From Promethearchaeota archaeon (lineage in GTDB: Archaea > Asgardarchaeota > Lokiarchaeia > Sigyniarchaeales > SOKP01): a DNA stretch of 44,743 bases. Made by a program: the position numbers and the translations under genes. Under the pieces are notes generated by a model, which had not been told where the DNA came from, made no database searches, and worked only from the letters and a program-made list of their open reading frames with translations. Position 1 is the stretch's first letter; each line of letters begins with the position of its first letter. The stretch is taken from assembly GCA_019058295.1 (NCBI GenBank), contig JAHPZI010000004.1:1-44743 (forward strand). Reading direction: 5' to 3'. This document shows, piece by piece, positions 24,218-33,791 of the stretch.

Positions 24218-25597
24218 TTACTTTTTTCGATATTTAGGGTCTCTAATAACACATCCAGTATTTTTTCCAAGTCTCATTAAGTTTGAACAACCCGAGCACG
24301 CTATACAGACTTCTTTTTTATCAATAACACCTTTTTGAAAAATTTGTTTCGGAAAATTAGGATTAGCAATTGCCATCCTTCCAAAACCACAAATATCTGC
24401 TTTTTCTTGACGAATCATGCCTGTTGCGATATATCCACCAAATTGACGTAAGTAAGAATAACCAGATCCAATAACGACCATATCTTTAGGGACTTGGTTT
24501 TTTAATTTTGCTGTCAATTTAATTAATCTTTCCACGCTATAGAGTGGGTGCTCATTAGGTATAGCTCCTCCTTTTAATGGAGTATCGTAAGGTCTTGTAA
24601 TATGGGCCTTAAAATGAGGATTCCCCGCAGAAATATTAATCAATCTTATTCCAATGTTATATAATTCTTTAATTAGTTCTAATGGTTCTGATAAGTCAAT
24701 TGACGCAGGGGAAGTTTCATTTTCTATTTCTTTCACTCCAAAACCATTAGGGTATGGAATTCCATCATATACACCTATTCGGGAAGTTAATAGAAAATAT
24801 TTATCGTTTTTAATTTTTTTCATCGTTTTTTTTAGAATATTAAGAAAGAATCTTGCTCTATTTTCTAAAGATTCCCCTCCATATTTAGAATTCTCTCGAA
24901 CTCTTGAACTTAATAATTCACTTATTAAATAACCATGACAAGCTTTAATGTCTACTCCATCAAATCCCACTTCTTTTGCCAATACCGCTTTTTCTACCCA
25001 AATATTTTCTAATTTTTCTAAGTTATCATCAGAAATCACAATCCCATCTTTTTCTGATACACCCCTATCATTATCTAGTTCAGAATTATGATAAGCTCTA
25101 ATTGGGTGTTTTTTACCATTTAAAACGCAATATCTTCCCGAATGGTTTAATTGTAATATTAGAACGCAATTATCTTTAAATCCTAAATCTTTAAGAGTCT
25201 TATTACAGATCCTCCTTGTTGATGAAACAAGTTTCTTAAATTTATTAGAATTTAAATCTGATAAAATTAATTGATTTGGGTTTGAACGGCAGTCCTCGTT
25301 AATTGCTGTCGATTCAAACCAAATTAAACCAGCTCCTCCTCTTGCATAACGTGTATATCTTCTATTAGTCAACTTACTTGGAGATCCATCTAAATTTGCA
25401 TCGAAACCTTCCATAGGTTGGATTGCCAAACGATTAGGAATTGTTTTATTTTCTAATTTAACATTTTCTTGTAAAATTTTCACTTCTGAATTAATTGGAA
25501 TTCTTAAGTTTAAATCCATTAATCTATATTTTAAATCTTTAAGTGTTTTATACGAGAATATTTCAAATGAAGCATGAGAAGGCTTAAAATTCGTCAT
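24218..25597 (-). CDS. Old-yellow-enzyme NADH:flavin oxidoreductase with C-terminal cysteine cluster
   Basis: The 459-residue protein has the OYE barrel: NRLAIQPMEGFDANLDG, the active-site QLNHSGRY segment, FDGVDIKACHGYLISELLS, and FGRMAIANPNF at the phosphate site. The end carries CIACSGCSNLM and a further Cys in GCVIRD, matching the [4Fe-4S] motif found in enoate and 2,4-dienoyl-CoA reductase-type members. There is no C-terminal FAD/NAD(P) domain, so electrons must come from a partner, and the two flavodoxin-ferredoxins nearby are good candidates. It lies on the opposite strand to the rest of the island. A long extension of about 60 residues precedes the barrel. Confidence 0.85.
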   Translation of the reverse strand: MTNFKPSHASFEIFSYKTLKDLKYRLMDLNLRIPINSEVKILQENVKLENKTIPNRLAIQPMEGFDANLDGSPSKLTNRRYTRYARGGAGLIWFESTAINEDCRSNPNQLILSDLNSNKFKKLVSSTRRICNKTLKDLGFKDNCVLILQLNHSGRYCVLNGKKHPIRAYHNSELDNDRGVSEKDGIVISDDNLEKLENIWVEKAVLAKEVGFDGVDIKACHGYLISELLSSRVRENSKYGGESLENRARFFLNILKKTMKKIKNDKYFLLTSRIGVYDGIPYPNGFGVKEIENETSPASIDLSEPLELIKELYNIGIRLINISAGNPHFKAHITRPYDTPLKGGAIPNEHPLYSVERLIKLTAKLKNQVPKDMVVIGSGYSYLRQFGGYIATGMIRQEKADICGFGRMAIANPNFPKQIFQKGVIDKKEVCIACSGCSNLMRLGKNTGCVIRDPKYRKK

Positions 25598-25687
25598 TAA
25601 AAAACAATCACATATCTCTTTAGATATATATCATTCATTAATATAGATTAAAATTAAAATAAATATAGAACTTATCATACCTTCAAA

Positions 25688-26311
25688 ATGAAAAAAATTC
25701 TTCTATATCAGGGCGGACGATACATCAAATCAGAAAAAACCTACAATTATTTTAAAAATATTTTAAACGATTATAATATAGACTGCTTCGATAATGTTGA
25801 GATTTTCGGTACTAGAGATTTTTTTGAATACGATACGACGATTTTTTTTAGTCAAGAGGGTAAATTTACTGAAGAACAAGAAAAAAATCTCCTTAATTTT
25901 GTGTCTAGTGGAAAGGGTTTTATTGGATTACATGGCGCATCAGCTTCTTTTAAAAAGCATCCAAAATATTTCAAGATGTTAGGCGGACGATTTATTGGTC
26001 ATAAGCAGGTTATCAAGTTTGATATTAAGATTTTAGATAAAGTTCATCAAATTACACAGGATTTGGAAGATTTTAATTTTAAAGATGAGCCATATCGACA
26101 CGATTTTTCAATGGGTAAAGAAATTCACATTTTAGCTGAGGCAGATTATCACGATAAAACAGATCCAAAGCCTGAACCTATCATGTGGACAAATATTTAT
26201 GGTTCTGGGAGGGTTTTTTACTGTGCTTTAGGTCATAGAACTATATCACTTAAAGATGAAATCTTCCAAAAGATTATCAAAAATGCTCTAAAATGGGTTT
26301 TAGAAAGATAA
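25688..26311 (+). CDS. ThuA-like trehalose-utilisation domain protein
   Basis: The 207-residue protein has the ThuA fold signatures: YQGGRYIKSEK at the N-terminus, the GKGFIGLHGASASF strand-loop (about 77-90), GGRFIGH, and a later YHDKTDPKPEPIMWTNIYGSGRVFYCALGHR stretch in two parts. These match ThuA/DUF1080-associated domains that act in sugar (trehalose or keto-glycoside) metabolism. The reaction is not established for most members. It ends the island and starts divergently from the OYE gene, so both may share the 90-bp promoter region. Confidence 0.8.
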   Translation: MKKILLYQGGRYIKSEKTYNYFKNILNDYNIDCFDNVEIFGTRDFFEYDTTIFFSQEGKFTEEQEKNLLNFVSSGKGFIGLHGASASFKKHPKYFKMLGGRFIGHKQVIKFDIKILDKVHQITQDLEDFNFKDEPYRHDFSMGKEIHILAEADYHDKTDPKPEPIMWTNIYGSGRVFYCALGHRTISLKDEIFQKIIKNALKWVLER

Positions 26312-26345
26312 AATTGAAAAACTAAGAAAAAAATAGTAATGATTA

Positions 26346-26801
26346 TTATTTCAAAAAAGCTTTTTTACCTAAAAAAATGAAAAGCTCTCCGAGCTCAAAA
26401 AGCGTTAATGGTTGAATCAATTGAGCCATTTGATTACGTAGCTCTTGTTTATCGAGACCGGCTATAACTAATTTCTCAATATCTGCTACGTAATCTTCCA
26501 TATTAATGAACAATATCTCAATCTTCGCAACGCCCGTTAATTCTTCAATATCTTTATTGAGGTGCTCTTCAATTTGATTTAACAATCCTAATTTTAATTT
26601 TGGATCGAGTTCATATTCGGAGATTAATCGATTTATCTCTTCTAATACAATATTCAAAGTTAAATTCCAATCCGCATTCTCTTTATATTTCGGAATTAAA
26701 ATTTCGCTAATTATTAACTCAAAAAGAGTATGGGGTTCTTGTTTGGTGAATTCTACTTCCATACCCGTTGATAGCTTAATTTTTTTACCTTCCTGAGCCA
26801 T
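26346..26801 (-). CDS. Helical protein of unknown function
   Basis: The 151-residue protein is largely alpha-helical and acidic in the middle, with a hydrophobic last 20 residues (LFELGELFIFLGKKAFLK). I see no family signature or catalytic motif. It lies downstream of the M24 peptidase gene on the same strand with a 100-bp gap. The final segment could be a membrane-associating helix but is short and interrupted by charged residues. Confidence 0.6.
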   Translation of the reverse strand: MAQEGKKIKLSTGMEVEFTKQEPHTLFELIISEILIPKYKENADWNLTLNIVLEEINRLISEYELDPKLKLGLLNQIEEHLNKDIEELTGVAKIEILFINMEDYVADIEKLVIAGLDKQELRNQMAQLIQPLTLFELGELFIFLGKKAFLK

Positions 26802-26901
26802 TTTAACATCACAAGAATTTTTCGAAAACCAACTTATTAATTAATAAACCAACTAAATATAAAATAATTATTTTATTTCAAGAATATTTAAGAATTTTTA
26901 A

Positions 26902-28026
26902 CTAATAATATATTTTTTTTGAATGAGTAAAAGGAATAAACGAGTCTTTTGTAATCAAGATTTGATCTTCGGTACGGGCACCTCCTAATCCCTGGCCTGG
27001 AATGTATAATCCAGGCTCAACTGTTACAACCATATTTTCCTCTAAAAGCTCTTGAGAAAGGGGGGATAAATATGGTGTTTCATGAATGTCTATACCCACT
27101 CCATGTCCAAGACTATGAAGAAATCTTGCACCCCATTCTTTATTTTTATTAATAAAAAACTCTCGAACGATTTTGTCAATATCACAACATTTAACTCCCG
27201 CTTTTATGTTGTCTAACCCATATTGTTGAGCATCGTTCACTAAGTTTATTAATTTCGCTTTTTCTTTACTTTCTTTTTCTTTTCCAAAAATAAATGTTCT
27301 TGTCATATCAGAACAATAACCACCAAATCTTGCCCCAATATCTACTATAATTATATCGCCGTCTTGAACTTTTTTATTAGTAGTTTTAGCATGAGGATAT
27401 GCTGAATTTTCTCCTGAGGCTACAATTGTATCAAAAGGAATTCCTTCTGACCCTGCCTTTCGCATAGCGTATTCCGCCTCTGCCACCAGTTCATATTCCG
27501 TCTTACCTTCTTCTATGCCATCAAAGATCGTCTTAAATCCAAGATCTCCTATCTCCCCAGCTCTTCGAATTGCTTCTATTTCTTTATCAGTTTTTATTAT
27601 TCTGGCACCATTAATTATTTCCGAACTCTCCACAAATTTATCAATTTTATATTTTTCATTCCATTCGTTATATCTTTTAACTGAAATATAATCGTCTTCG
27701 AATCCTACAGAATTGAGTTCTAATTTATTAATTGTTTTGTATATGAAATTTGGTTTTCCACTTGGAATTTGCTTTATCTCTATAAAAGACAGACTTTTAT
27801 CTTCATCTATGAATTTTCTTGCCTGATCATATTCTAACGCATTAAAAAAAACCCAAATCTTCTCATCGTTATATTTTTTATCTTCTCTTGGAATAAAAAT
27901 TACAACGTCGCTTTCAACCTTAAATCCTAGGATATATATAACATTTTGTGGTTTCGTAATTAAAATACCATCAAGTTCAACAAATTTTTCATGAGAACGA
28001 ATACGATTTATTCTTTCTAAGCTCAT
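26902..28026 (-). CDS. Xaa-Pro aminopeptidase/dipeptidase (M24 family)
   Basis: The 374-residue enzyme has a typical pita-bread C-terminal domain with metal ligands in VDIGARFGGYCSDMTRT (two Asp), HSLGHGVGIDIHE (His), VTVEPGLYIPG (Glu) and GGARTEDQI (Glu). The N-terminal half is the creatinase-like domain. Length and motifs match prolidase/Xaa-Pro aminopeptidase. It releases N-terminal residues or splits dipeptides at Pro using two metal ions. It is monocistronic or loosely linked to the helical protein downstream. The ATG is close to TTGAGAG on the minus strand. Confidence 0.9.
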   Translation of the reverse strand: MSLERINRIRSHEKFVELDGILITKPQNVIYILGFKVESDVVIFIPREDKKYNDEKIWVFFNALEYDQARKFIDEDKSLSFIEIKQIPSGKPNFIYKTINKLELNSVGFEDDYISVKRYNEWNEKYKIDKFVESSEIINGARIIKTDKEIEAIRRAGEIGDLGFKTIFDGIEEGKTEYELVAEAEYAMRKAGSEGIPFDTIVASGENSAYPHAKTTNKKVQDGDIIIVDIGARFGGYCSDMTRTFIFGKEKESKEKAKLINLVNDAQQYGLDNIKAGVKCCDIDKIVREFFINKNKEWGARFLHSLGHGVGIDIHETPYLSPLSQELLEENMVVTVEPGLYIPGQGLGGARTEDQILITKDSFIPFTHSKKIYY

Positions 28027-28103
28027 AATAATATAAATCTCTCAAAATATTAATTAGATCTTCTTTTTTTTGAGCTTATCATATCAACCACAATAAAGAT
28101 AAG

Positions 28104-28226
28104 AAAGATAATTCAACCTTTTTTAAATTTATTAGGCAACAGAATCGAGATATCAACTTAATTATTAAATATTATTATTTTAGAGATATTAGGAATCAAT
28201 AAGATTAAAGATAATTCAACCTTTTT
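28104..28226. repeat. 20-bp direct repeat, two copies 103 bp apart
   Basis: AAAGATAATTCAACCTTTTT occurs identically at 28104-28123 and 28207-28226. Upstream and downstream sequences differ. It may be a duplication scar or part of a lost element. Confidence 0.7.
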
Positions 28227-28268
28227 CAATGATAAAAAAGAAAGAGAACTAAAATCGTTGCCCATGAT

Positions 28269-28428
28269 TCAAAAGTAGAAAAAAGAGGAGACATATTTAT
28301 CTAATAACAGGGTTAAGGGTTGAGGTATTGCCTTTTCATCGGCTTTAGGTATAAGAATATATTTTACACATCATGGCTTCGATTTTATTAATATTAAATT
28401 GCATAGGATGATATTTAAATTTTTTCAT
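28269..28428 (-). pseudogene. Possible frameshifted gene remnant
   Basis: From ATG at 28428 the minus strand reads MKKFKYHPMQFNINKIEAMM and on to CKIYSYT before a stop. Directly after, in another frame, it reads KADEKAIPQPLTLLLDKYVS until TGA. One frameshift would join them into about 50 residues, and the protein-like composition differs from the surrounding AT-rich spacer. I recognise no family. Evidence is weak; chance is possible. Confidence 0.3.
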
Positions 28429-28641
28429 GTGAAAAAAAGGAAAAACAAAATTTGAATAATATAAACAAAAGTACTTCAAAAATTGTAATGAATTGTGAAA
28501 ATTTAATCAATTTTTATCTTTTTCCTAAAAATCAATCAATTAACTTAAATTATTCACCTCTTAAGTTAATTAACATTTTCCCTTTCTTCATATAAAAAAA
28601 TGAAAAAAAAAAAAAAAGAATTTATTTTTTTAATATTTCAG

Positions 28642-31600
28642 TTATTTGAATCGATGTAATAATTTACGTCGATTTAGGATAATTAAACAACTAAATAGAG
28701 CGATTATTGTTATTAAGATGGCAATATCATATCCTGGAATAATTCCTTCATCATCGTCATCATCATCATCATCACCACCAGCGGCAGGAGGAGCAGGACC
28801 ACCTGGGAATACATCCTGACCATCCCAGCAGATAGGATAGAGATCTTGTCGATTTCCATCTCCTGAAATATTGTATGGTATATTTCCGATTCCGTCATCA
28901 TTAGGATCACTCCCCGTGTAATTATCCCAGAAATTACCAATTGGATTTACAGGATCATACCAGTACCAGTAGTTTACTGCAGCATTCTCATCGTCCTTCG
29001 CATGTAGGGTGTTATTAAGGAAGAGATTCTTGTAGAAATAATTGTTAGCACAAGTAGCTCCAGAGGCATCTAAATAAACACCGATTACAGTGTTATTTCC
29101 AATTATATTGCCAATAATGAAATTATGATCCGAATCATCTGCAATATAAATGCCGTATTTTGAGTTATTACAAGTATTTTCTGTAATATAATTCCAATCA
29201 GCATTATCGTACAAACGAATATTACATTCTATGTTATCTATCACAGTATTATTATGAATTGTGTTGTTATGAGTTTCAAAACCTCCACCATAGAGGGTAA
29301 TCCCATAATAATTATTAAATACAATATTATCAGAGATATTGTTATATTTAGCATTGGAAGTGATAAGTATTCCACTTTCGTCGGTGGCAGTAATTCCATA
29401 TACCATGTTTCCAGAAACATTATTATAATAGGAGCCACCTAATATATATATGCCATTGTCACACTGATAAGAAGCAGGGGTATCTTTGACGATATTATCT
29501 AAAATTAAATTGTAGTCGCCATCAATATGAATTCCCTCTTGATCATTATCAATTACCGTATTATTCCAGATTCTGTTATAGTGACAGTCACCCCAAAGGT
29601 ATATCCCGTAATTATCGCTACTATTGACTGTGTTATTCCAAATCCTATTATGGCAACACTCAGTATCTAGGGCTATCCCATCAGCACCGTTATTTTGAAC
29701 AGTGTTATTCCATATGAGAGTATAATTACAATTATCCCAGATATATATCCCCGTCCCTCCGTTATTTTGAACGGTGTTATTCTTTATGATACTTTCATGG
29801 CTATTATCAACATAAATTCCGTCATTGTTACCCATTACTATATTACTAAAAATCTTATTATCATCAGCATTATACAAACGAATTCCAGATGAGGCATGAT
29901 CATGAATTTCGTTTTTATATATGGTATTATTCCCACAATCTGTCGATAAATATATCCCACGTTTTTGAGATCCTCCTATGCCATTATTCTCAACAATAGT
30001 ATTATATGCTATATCATTATTATCACAATCAGTATCTAACCAAATTCCATAATCTACATGATCCATGATTGTATTATTCATGATGAGGTTATTATCAGGA
30101 TGGTTATCCCCACTAGATAGTAAGTATATTCCATAATTTTGACTACCACCAGATCCTGTCCACTTTATCGTATTGTTCAAAATCTTGTTGTAAGTGCATT
30201 TTCCAAAGAAATATATTCCAGCTATACCATTATCGCAAATTGTATTATTAATGATCTCATTGTCATTGCAATCACTTGTTCCATCATTAAAGTGTATTCC
30301 GTATTGCCCATTATCAATGATAGTATTATTCTTAATAATGTTAAAATCGCACCCCGAAGATAGATAAATTCCGTCCCGACCATTATAATTTATCGTGTTA
30401 TTCAATATTTTGATATCTATACAATATTGCCATATTCGTATTCCTGTATAACCATTGTAATTTAGTATATTACCATAAATAGTATTATTATAGACCATAC
30501 CCAAGAAGAGTATTCCTGCTCTAATTGAAGTTGATTTCCCATTATTACTAACGTTGTTGAATTTTATCATATTGTTATTACCGCCCCCCATATCAAAATA
30601 TATTCCATATAGATTATTGTCTAAAATGTTGTTATACGAAATTTCATTATCGTCACACCCATCTTGAAAGAAAATACCCCAATCGGATAGGGCTGTAATA
30701 TTATTTTCGCTAATAGTATTATCATCGCAATCATTATTTAAATGAATCCCATAACGTTGATTTGTCCCTGCTGCGGTGTCTGTGATATTATTAAACGAAA
30801 TCGTATTATTATGACAATTATCCCAAAAGTATATAGCTCTATAATTATCTATGATTGTGTTATTCCAAATTAGATTTTCTTCTGATTCTCTTAATCTTAT
30901 TCCATAACCATTTATATGACCATTTTTTATTGTATTAGACGTGAAATTATTATTTGAAGAATAATAGATTCTGATCCCTTCATCACAACCAGTTATTATA
31001 TTGTAATCAATAACATTTTCTTCGCAATCGGTATCTAAATAGATTCCGCAGTTTTCTATATTAATAATTGTATTGTTGTAAACAGTATTGTTAATAGAAT
31101 CCATGTATAATACTATTCCATGAACGCCATTACCTCGCACCATATTGCCTGAAATTGTATTATTTTCACAATAATGTAGAGCTATTCCAACCGAGCTATG
31201 GGATGTATTCAAATTTGAGATTTCTGAATAACTACAGTTATATAAAATCACTTGTCCAGCGTTAGTAAAATTGTCTGCACCTAAGCCGATTTCATCTTTG
31301 TAAAAATAAACGGGCTTTCCATTAACTGTATTATTAGGATAAATAGTAGTTGTTCTTAATTCTATTCTAGAATTTGTTTCGGAATTACCAATCCCGCAGT
31401 TACTCAATTTATTCCCTGAGACTATTGTATTAGGAGTAAAATGTATTATTATACCGTGAGAATCACAATCTTCTATGATATTCCCTCTAATAGTGATATC
31501 ATTAGTACTCGAAAGACGTATCCCATCATTACTATTTATTATTGTATTATTTATAAGTTGAGTCAATCCAGATGCTATATTATTAATAATTATACCAGCA

Positions 31601-32337
31601 TAACTAAGATCAGAGATAGTATTGTTCACTACCATACATTTAGATCTAAGAATCTCAATCCCGATTGAACCACAGTTAGTAATAGTATTATTTTCGATCG
31701 TAGTATCGTGTGAATAATCGTAGATATATATTGCTTCGCTACTAATATCGGATATAGTATTATTTATGATTTTATTTTCTAAAGAAGAACCCATCATCTC
31801 AATACCAACGGAACAATCATGGATTAAATTATTCTTAAAAGTGTTATTATTGCAATCATCTAATCTTATCCCTTTTGTATTAATTCCCGTTGAAAAATTA
31901 TTACCTATTATAGTCCCATTGTGCGTATCTTGGAGTATTAAACCAGCTTGATAAACAAGATTCCCAGCATTAATAAATGTGCAATTATTAATCTCAAAAT
32001 AGTAATCTGAATTCTGGATTATGAGACTGTTATTATCATTGTCTCCGCTAAAAGTAAGGTCTTCGATTTTATAGGGATCCCCCAATATACCATTCCCCGT
32101 GACCCAACCCTCACCTTTGGCTTTAGTCCAACCTGTAAGATCATCTATTTTTTTTTCAATCAAAACCGCTGAATCTTTCGGCATTTCCTTATCAATATCA
32201 TTAATGGTTTCATCGTTTATATCATTCTTAAGCAAATTCTTCTCTTCTTGTTCTTCTTCTGAGCTCGAAATTATAATCCCAAAAGAAAAAACAATTAAGA
32301 AGATCCCCATTATTAGAAATAGATTTTTATTTTTCAT
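28642..32337 (-). CDS. Giant secreted beta-helix (NosD/PbH1) surface protein with IPGY anchor
   Basis: The 1231-residue protein opens with a hydrophobic signal segment (about residues 5-26). From about 85 to 1130 it is a long run of right-handed parallel beta-helix repeats of roughly 22-24 residues, with the recurring pattern N-N-T-I-x(3-5)-G-I-x-L/I. Each coil has Asn/Thr ladders, as in NosD/pectate-lyase-like repeats. The stalk ends in Pro/Ala, then an eight-Asp run and GIIPGYDIAILITIIALFS, a transmembrane helix and a basic NRRKLLHRFK tail. This is a tripartite C-terminal sorting or anchor signal. A cell-surface adhesin or carbohydrate-binding role is likely. It stands as a single gene. Confidence 0.85.
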   Translation of the reverse strand: MKNKNLFLIMGIFLIVFSFGIIISSSEEEQEEKNLLKNDINDETINDIDKEMPKDSAVLIEKKIDDLTGWTKAKGEGWVTGNGILGDPYKIEDLTFSGDNDNNSLIIQNSDYYFEINNCTFINAGNLVYQAGLILQDTHNGTIIGNNFSTGINTKGIRLDDCNNNTFKNNLIHDCSVGIEMMGSSLENKIINNTISDISSEAIYIYDYSHDTTIENNTITNCGSIGIEILRSKCMVVNNTISDLSYAGIIINNIASGLTQLINNTIINSNDGIRLSSTNDITIRGNIIEDCDSHGIIIHFTPNTIVSGNKLSNCGIGNSETNSRIELRTTTIYPNNTVNGKPVYFYKDEIGLGADNFTNAGQVILYNCSYSEISNLNTSHSSVGIALHYCENNTISGNMVRGNGVHGIVLYMDSINNTVYNNTIINIENCGIYLDTDCEENVIDYNIITGCDEGIRIYYSSNNNFTSNTIKNGHINGYGIRLRESEENLIWNNTIIDNYRAIYFWDNCHNNTISFNNITDTAAGTNQRYGIHLNNDCDDNTISENNITALSDWGIFFQDGCDDNEISYNNILDNNLYGIYFDMGGGNNNMIKFNNVSNNGKSTSIRAGILFLGMVYNNTIYGNILNYNGYTGIRIWQYCIDIKILNNTINYNGRDGIYLSSGCDFNIIKNNTIIDNGQYGIHFNDGTSDCNDNEIINNTICDNGIAGIYFFGKCTYNKILNNTIKWTGSGGSQNYGIYLLSSGDNHPDNNLIMNNTIMDHVDYGIWLDTDCDNNDIAYNTIVENNGIGGSQKRGIYLSTDCGNNTIYKNEIHDHASSGIRLYNADDNKIFSNIVMGNNDGIYVDNSHESIIKNNTVQNNGGTGIYIWDNCNYTLIWNNTVQNNGADGIALDTECCHNRIWNNTVNSSDNYGIYLWGDCHYNRIWNNTVIDNDQEGIHIDGDYNLILDNIVKDTPASYQCDNGIYILGGSYYNNVSGNMVYGITATDESGILITSNAKYNNISDNIVFNNYYGITLYGGGFETHNNTIHNNTVIDNIECNIRLYDNADWNYITENTCNNSKYGIYIADDSDHNFIIGNIIGNNTVIGVYLDASGATCANNYFYKNLFLNNTLHAKDDENAAVNYWYWYDPVNPIGNFWDNYTGSDPNDDGIGNIPYNISGDGNRQDLYPICWDGQDVFPGGPAPPAAGGDDDDDDDDEGIIPGYDIAILITIIALFSCLIILNRRKLLHRFK
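28749..28779. repeat. Trinucleotide microsatellite encoding the Asp run
   Basis: TCATCATCGTCATCATCATC and following CAT units form about ten near-perfect trinucleotides. On the minus strand these are GAT/GAC codons for the Asp stretch before the anchor helix. Such tracts expand or contract easily and could alter stalk length. Confidence 0.6.
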
Positions 32338-32562
32338 TTAAATTTCACTTAAAAATTTTTTTTTAAATTGTTAGTTAAAAAATTTCAAGTTGAATTGAAT
32401 AAAAACTTTTTTACATTTTTATATATTATCCTTCTCATTATAACAAGAAGCCAACCTCATTATTGTAATATTATTTCAATTTCATATAATTTTCAAGAAC
32501 TAGGAAATAATGAAAACTATGAAATTAAAAATATTCTAAGAAATGAAAAAAAAAAAATTAAA

Positions 32563-33759
32563 TTAGGTTTTAACCAAAGCTGGGATAAATTCATCATCAC
32601 ATATTTTAATAAGGTCTTTTGTATAATCAATCATTTTTTTAGTGATTTCTGGGTTTTTTAGTAAAGTTACATCAGATTTATCTCCTCGATCCCATAATAG
32701 ATATGGCGTATTTTCATGAGGAGTTTTTTCTTTCACCTCTTCAATCCAATTTTGAGGTATTTCATTTTCCAAATCGACATCCAGCATTTTGGCTAGAAAT
32801 AAGCTCCACGCTCTCGGAACAACTGTCATTAAATACCCTCCACCGCCTAATGCAAGCCACTTATCATTGCAATAGTCCTTAGCACATGTTCTCATTGTTT
32901 GGGCAATATCCCTATATACTTGGATTGAAAGTCCCATTTGAGTTAATGGATCATCAAAATATGTATCTACTCCTAATTGAGTTACCAATATATCTGGTTG
33001 GTAGGCTTCCAATATCCTTGGAGCTGTTTTTCTAAATAATTTTAAATACATTTTATTACTAGTTCCCGGCAATAAAGGAAAATTAATTGCAAATCCTTTT
33101 CCTTTTCCTTCGCCTCGTTCATTAATACTTCCTGTTCCAGGGAATAAGAATTGTCCAGTTTCGTGATAAGAAATAGTTAAAACGTCAGGATCATCGTAAA
33201 ATAGCCATTGAACACCATCTCCGTGATGGCAATCAATATCTAAGTATGCGATTCGGATATCTTTTTGTATTTTTTTGAGATGTGCTATTGCCACAGCTAT
33301 ATCGTTGAAAATACAGAATCCTGATGCTTTATCTTTAACCGCATGATGAAGTCCTCCAGCAAAATTAAATGCTACATTGAATTCATCATCAGTCCAAACC
33401 TTATCAGCAGCTATTAGAGATCCTCCACAAATCAAAGCAGATGCCTCATACATCCCTTTAAAAATTGGATTATCCCCTGGGCCTAATCCATATCGGAAGG
33501 GATTGACAGAATCATCTTTTGGATTATCGCTGAGTTTTTTAACTACCTCAATATATTTTGGAGAATGGACCATCTCCAATTCTTCCTTAGTACACATACG
33601 AGGAGAAATAATTTCTAATCGAGGGTTTTCAAGAAGCCCAAGCTTTTCCATTAAGCTATAAGTCAGAGCCAGCCGTTGGGGGCGTAACGGGTGACTTGAT
33701 CCAAAATTATATCTTTGATAATCCTCTGAAAAGATTAGACCAACTTTATTGCCAACCAT
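32563..33759 (-). CDS. Class-I histone deacetylase/AcuC-family deacetylase
   Basis: The 398-residue enzyme has the HDAC core: GGLHHAVKDKASGFCIFNDIAVA (catalytic His-His), DIDCHHGDGVQWLFYDD (zinc Asp and His), SYHETGQFLFPGTG, LGVDTYFDDPLTQ (zinc Asp) and GGGGYLMTV (the Tyr-containing loop). Similar bacterial/archaeal members are called AcuC and remove acetyl groups from proteins or acetylpolyamines. Lysine deacetylation is plausible here given the neighbour upstream on the same strand, only 32 bp away, encoding a vWA + PHD/RING-like zinc protein. The start is chosen by motif completeness. Confidence 0.9.
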   Translation of the reverse strand: MVGNKVGLIFSEDYQRYNFGSSHPLRPQRLALTYSLMEKLGLLENPRLEIISPRMCTKEELEMVHSPKYIEVVKKLSDNPKDDSVNPFRYGLGPGDNPIFKGMYEASALICGGSLIAADKVWTDDEFNVAFNFAGGLHHAVKDKASGFCIFNDIAVAIAHLKKIQKDIRIAYLDIDCHHGDGVQWLFYDDPDVLTISYHETGQFLFPGTGSINERGEGKGKGFAINFPLLPGTSNKMYLKLFRKTAPRILEAYQPDILVTQLGVDTYFDDPLTQMGLSIQVYRDIAQTMRTCAKDYCNDKWLALGGGGYLMTVVPRAWSLFLAKMLDVDLENEIPQNWIEEVKEKTPHENTPYLLWDRGDKSDVTLLKNPEITKKMIDYTKDLIKICDDEFIPALVKT

Positions 33760-33791
33760 TTTAATAATTATAAAAAGTAAGTTTTTTTCTA

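Larger units (their letters stand above)
28027..28641. other. 615-bp intergenic region with short direct repeats and a possible gene remnant
   Basis: The spacer lies between the M24 peptidase start and the beta-helix protein end. It holds a 20-bp direct repeat (next entry), a degenerate minus-strand reading frame at 28269-28428, and poly-A/T runs near 28600. No intact gene is supported. Confidence 0.5.

Noticed and set aside
28642..32337. Regularly spaced DNA repeats resembling a CRISPR array
   Set aside because: The periodicity is degenerate and in phase with the beta-helix coils of a coding gene; no constant repeat or spacer structure.
32368..32661. Plus-strand frame overlapping the deacetylase 3' end
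   Set aside because: Its second half is antisense to the deacetylase and the first is AT-rich spacer without protein-like pattern.
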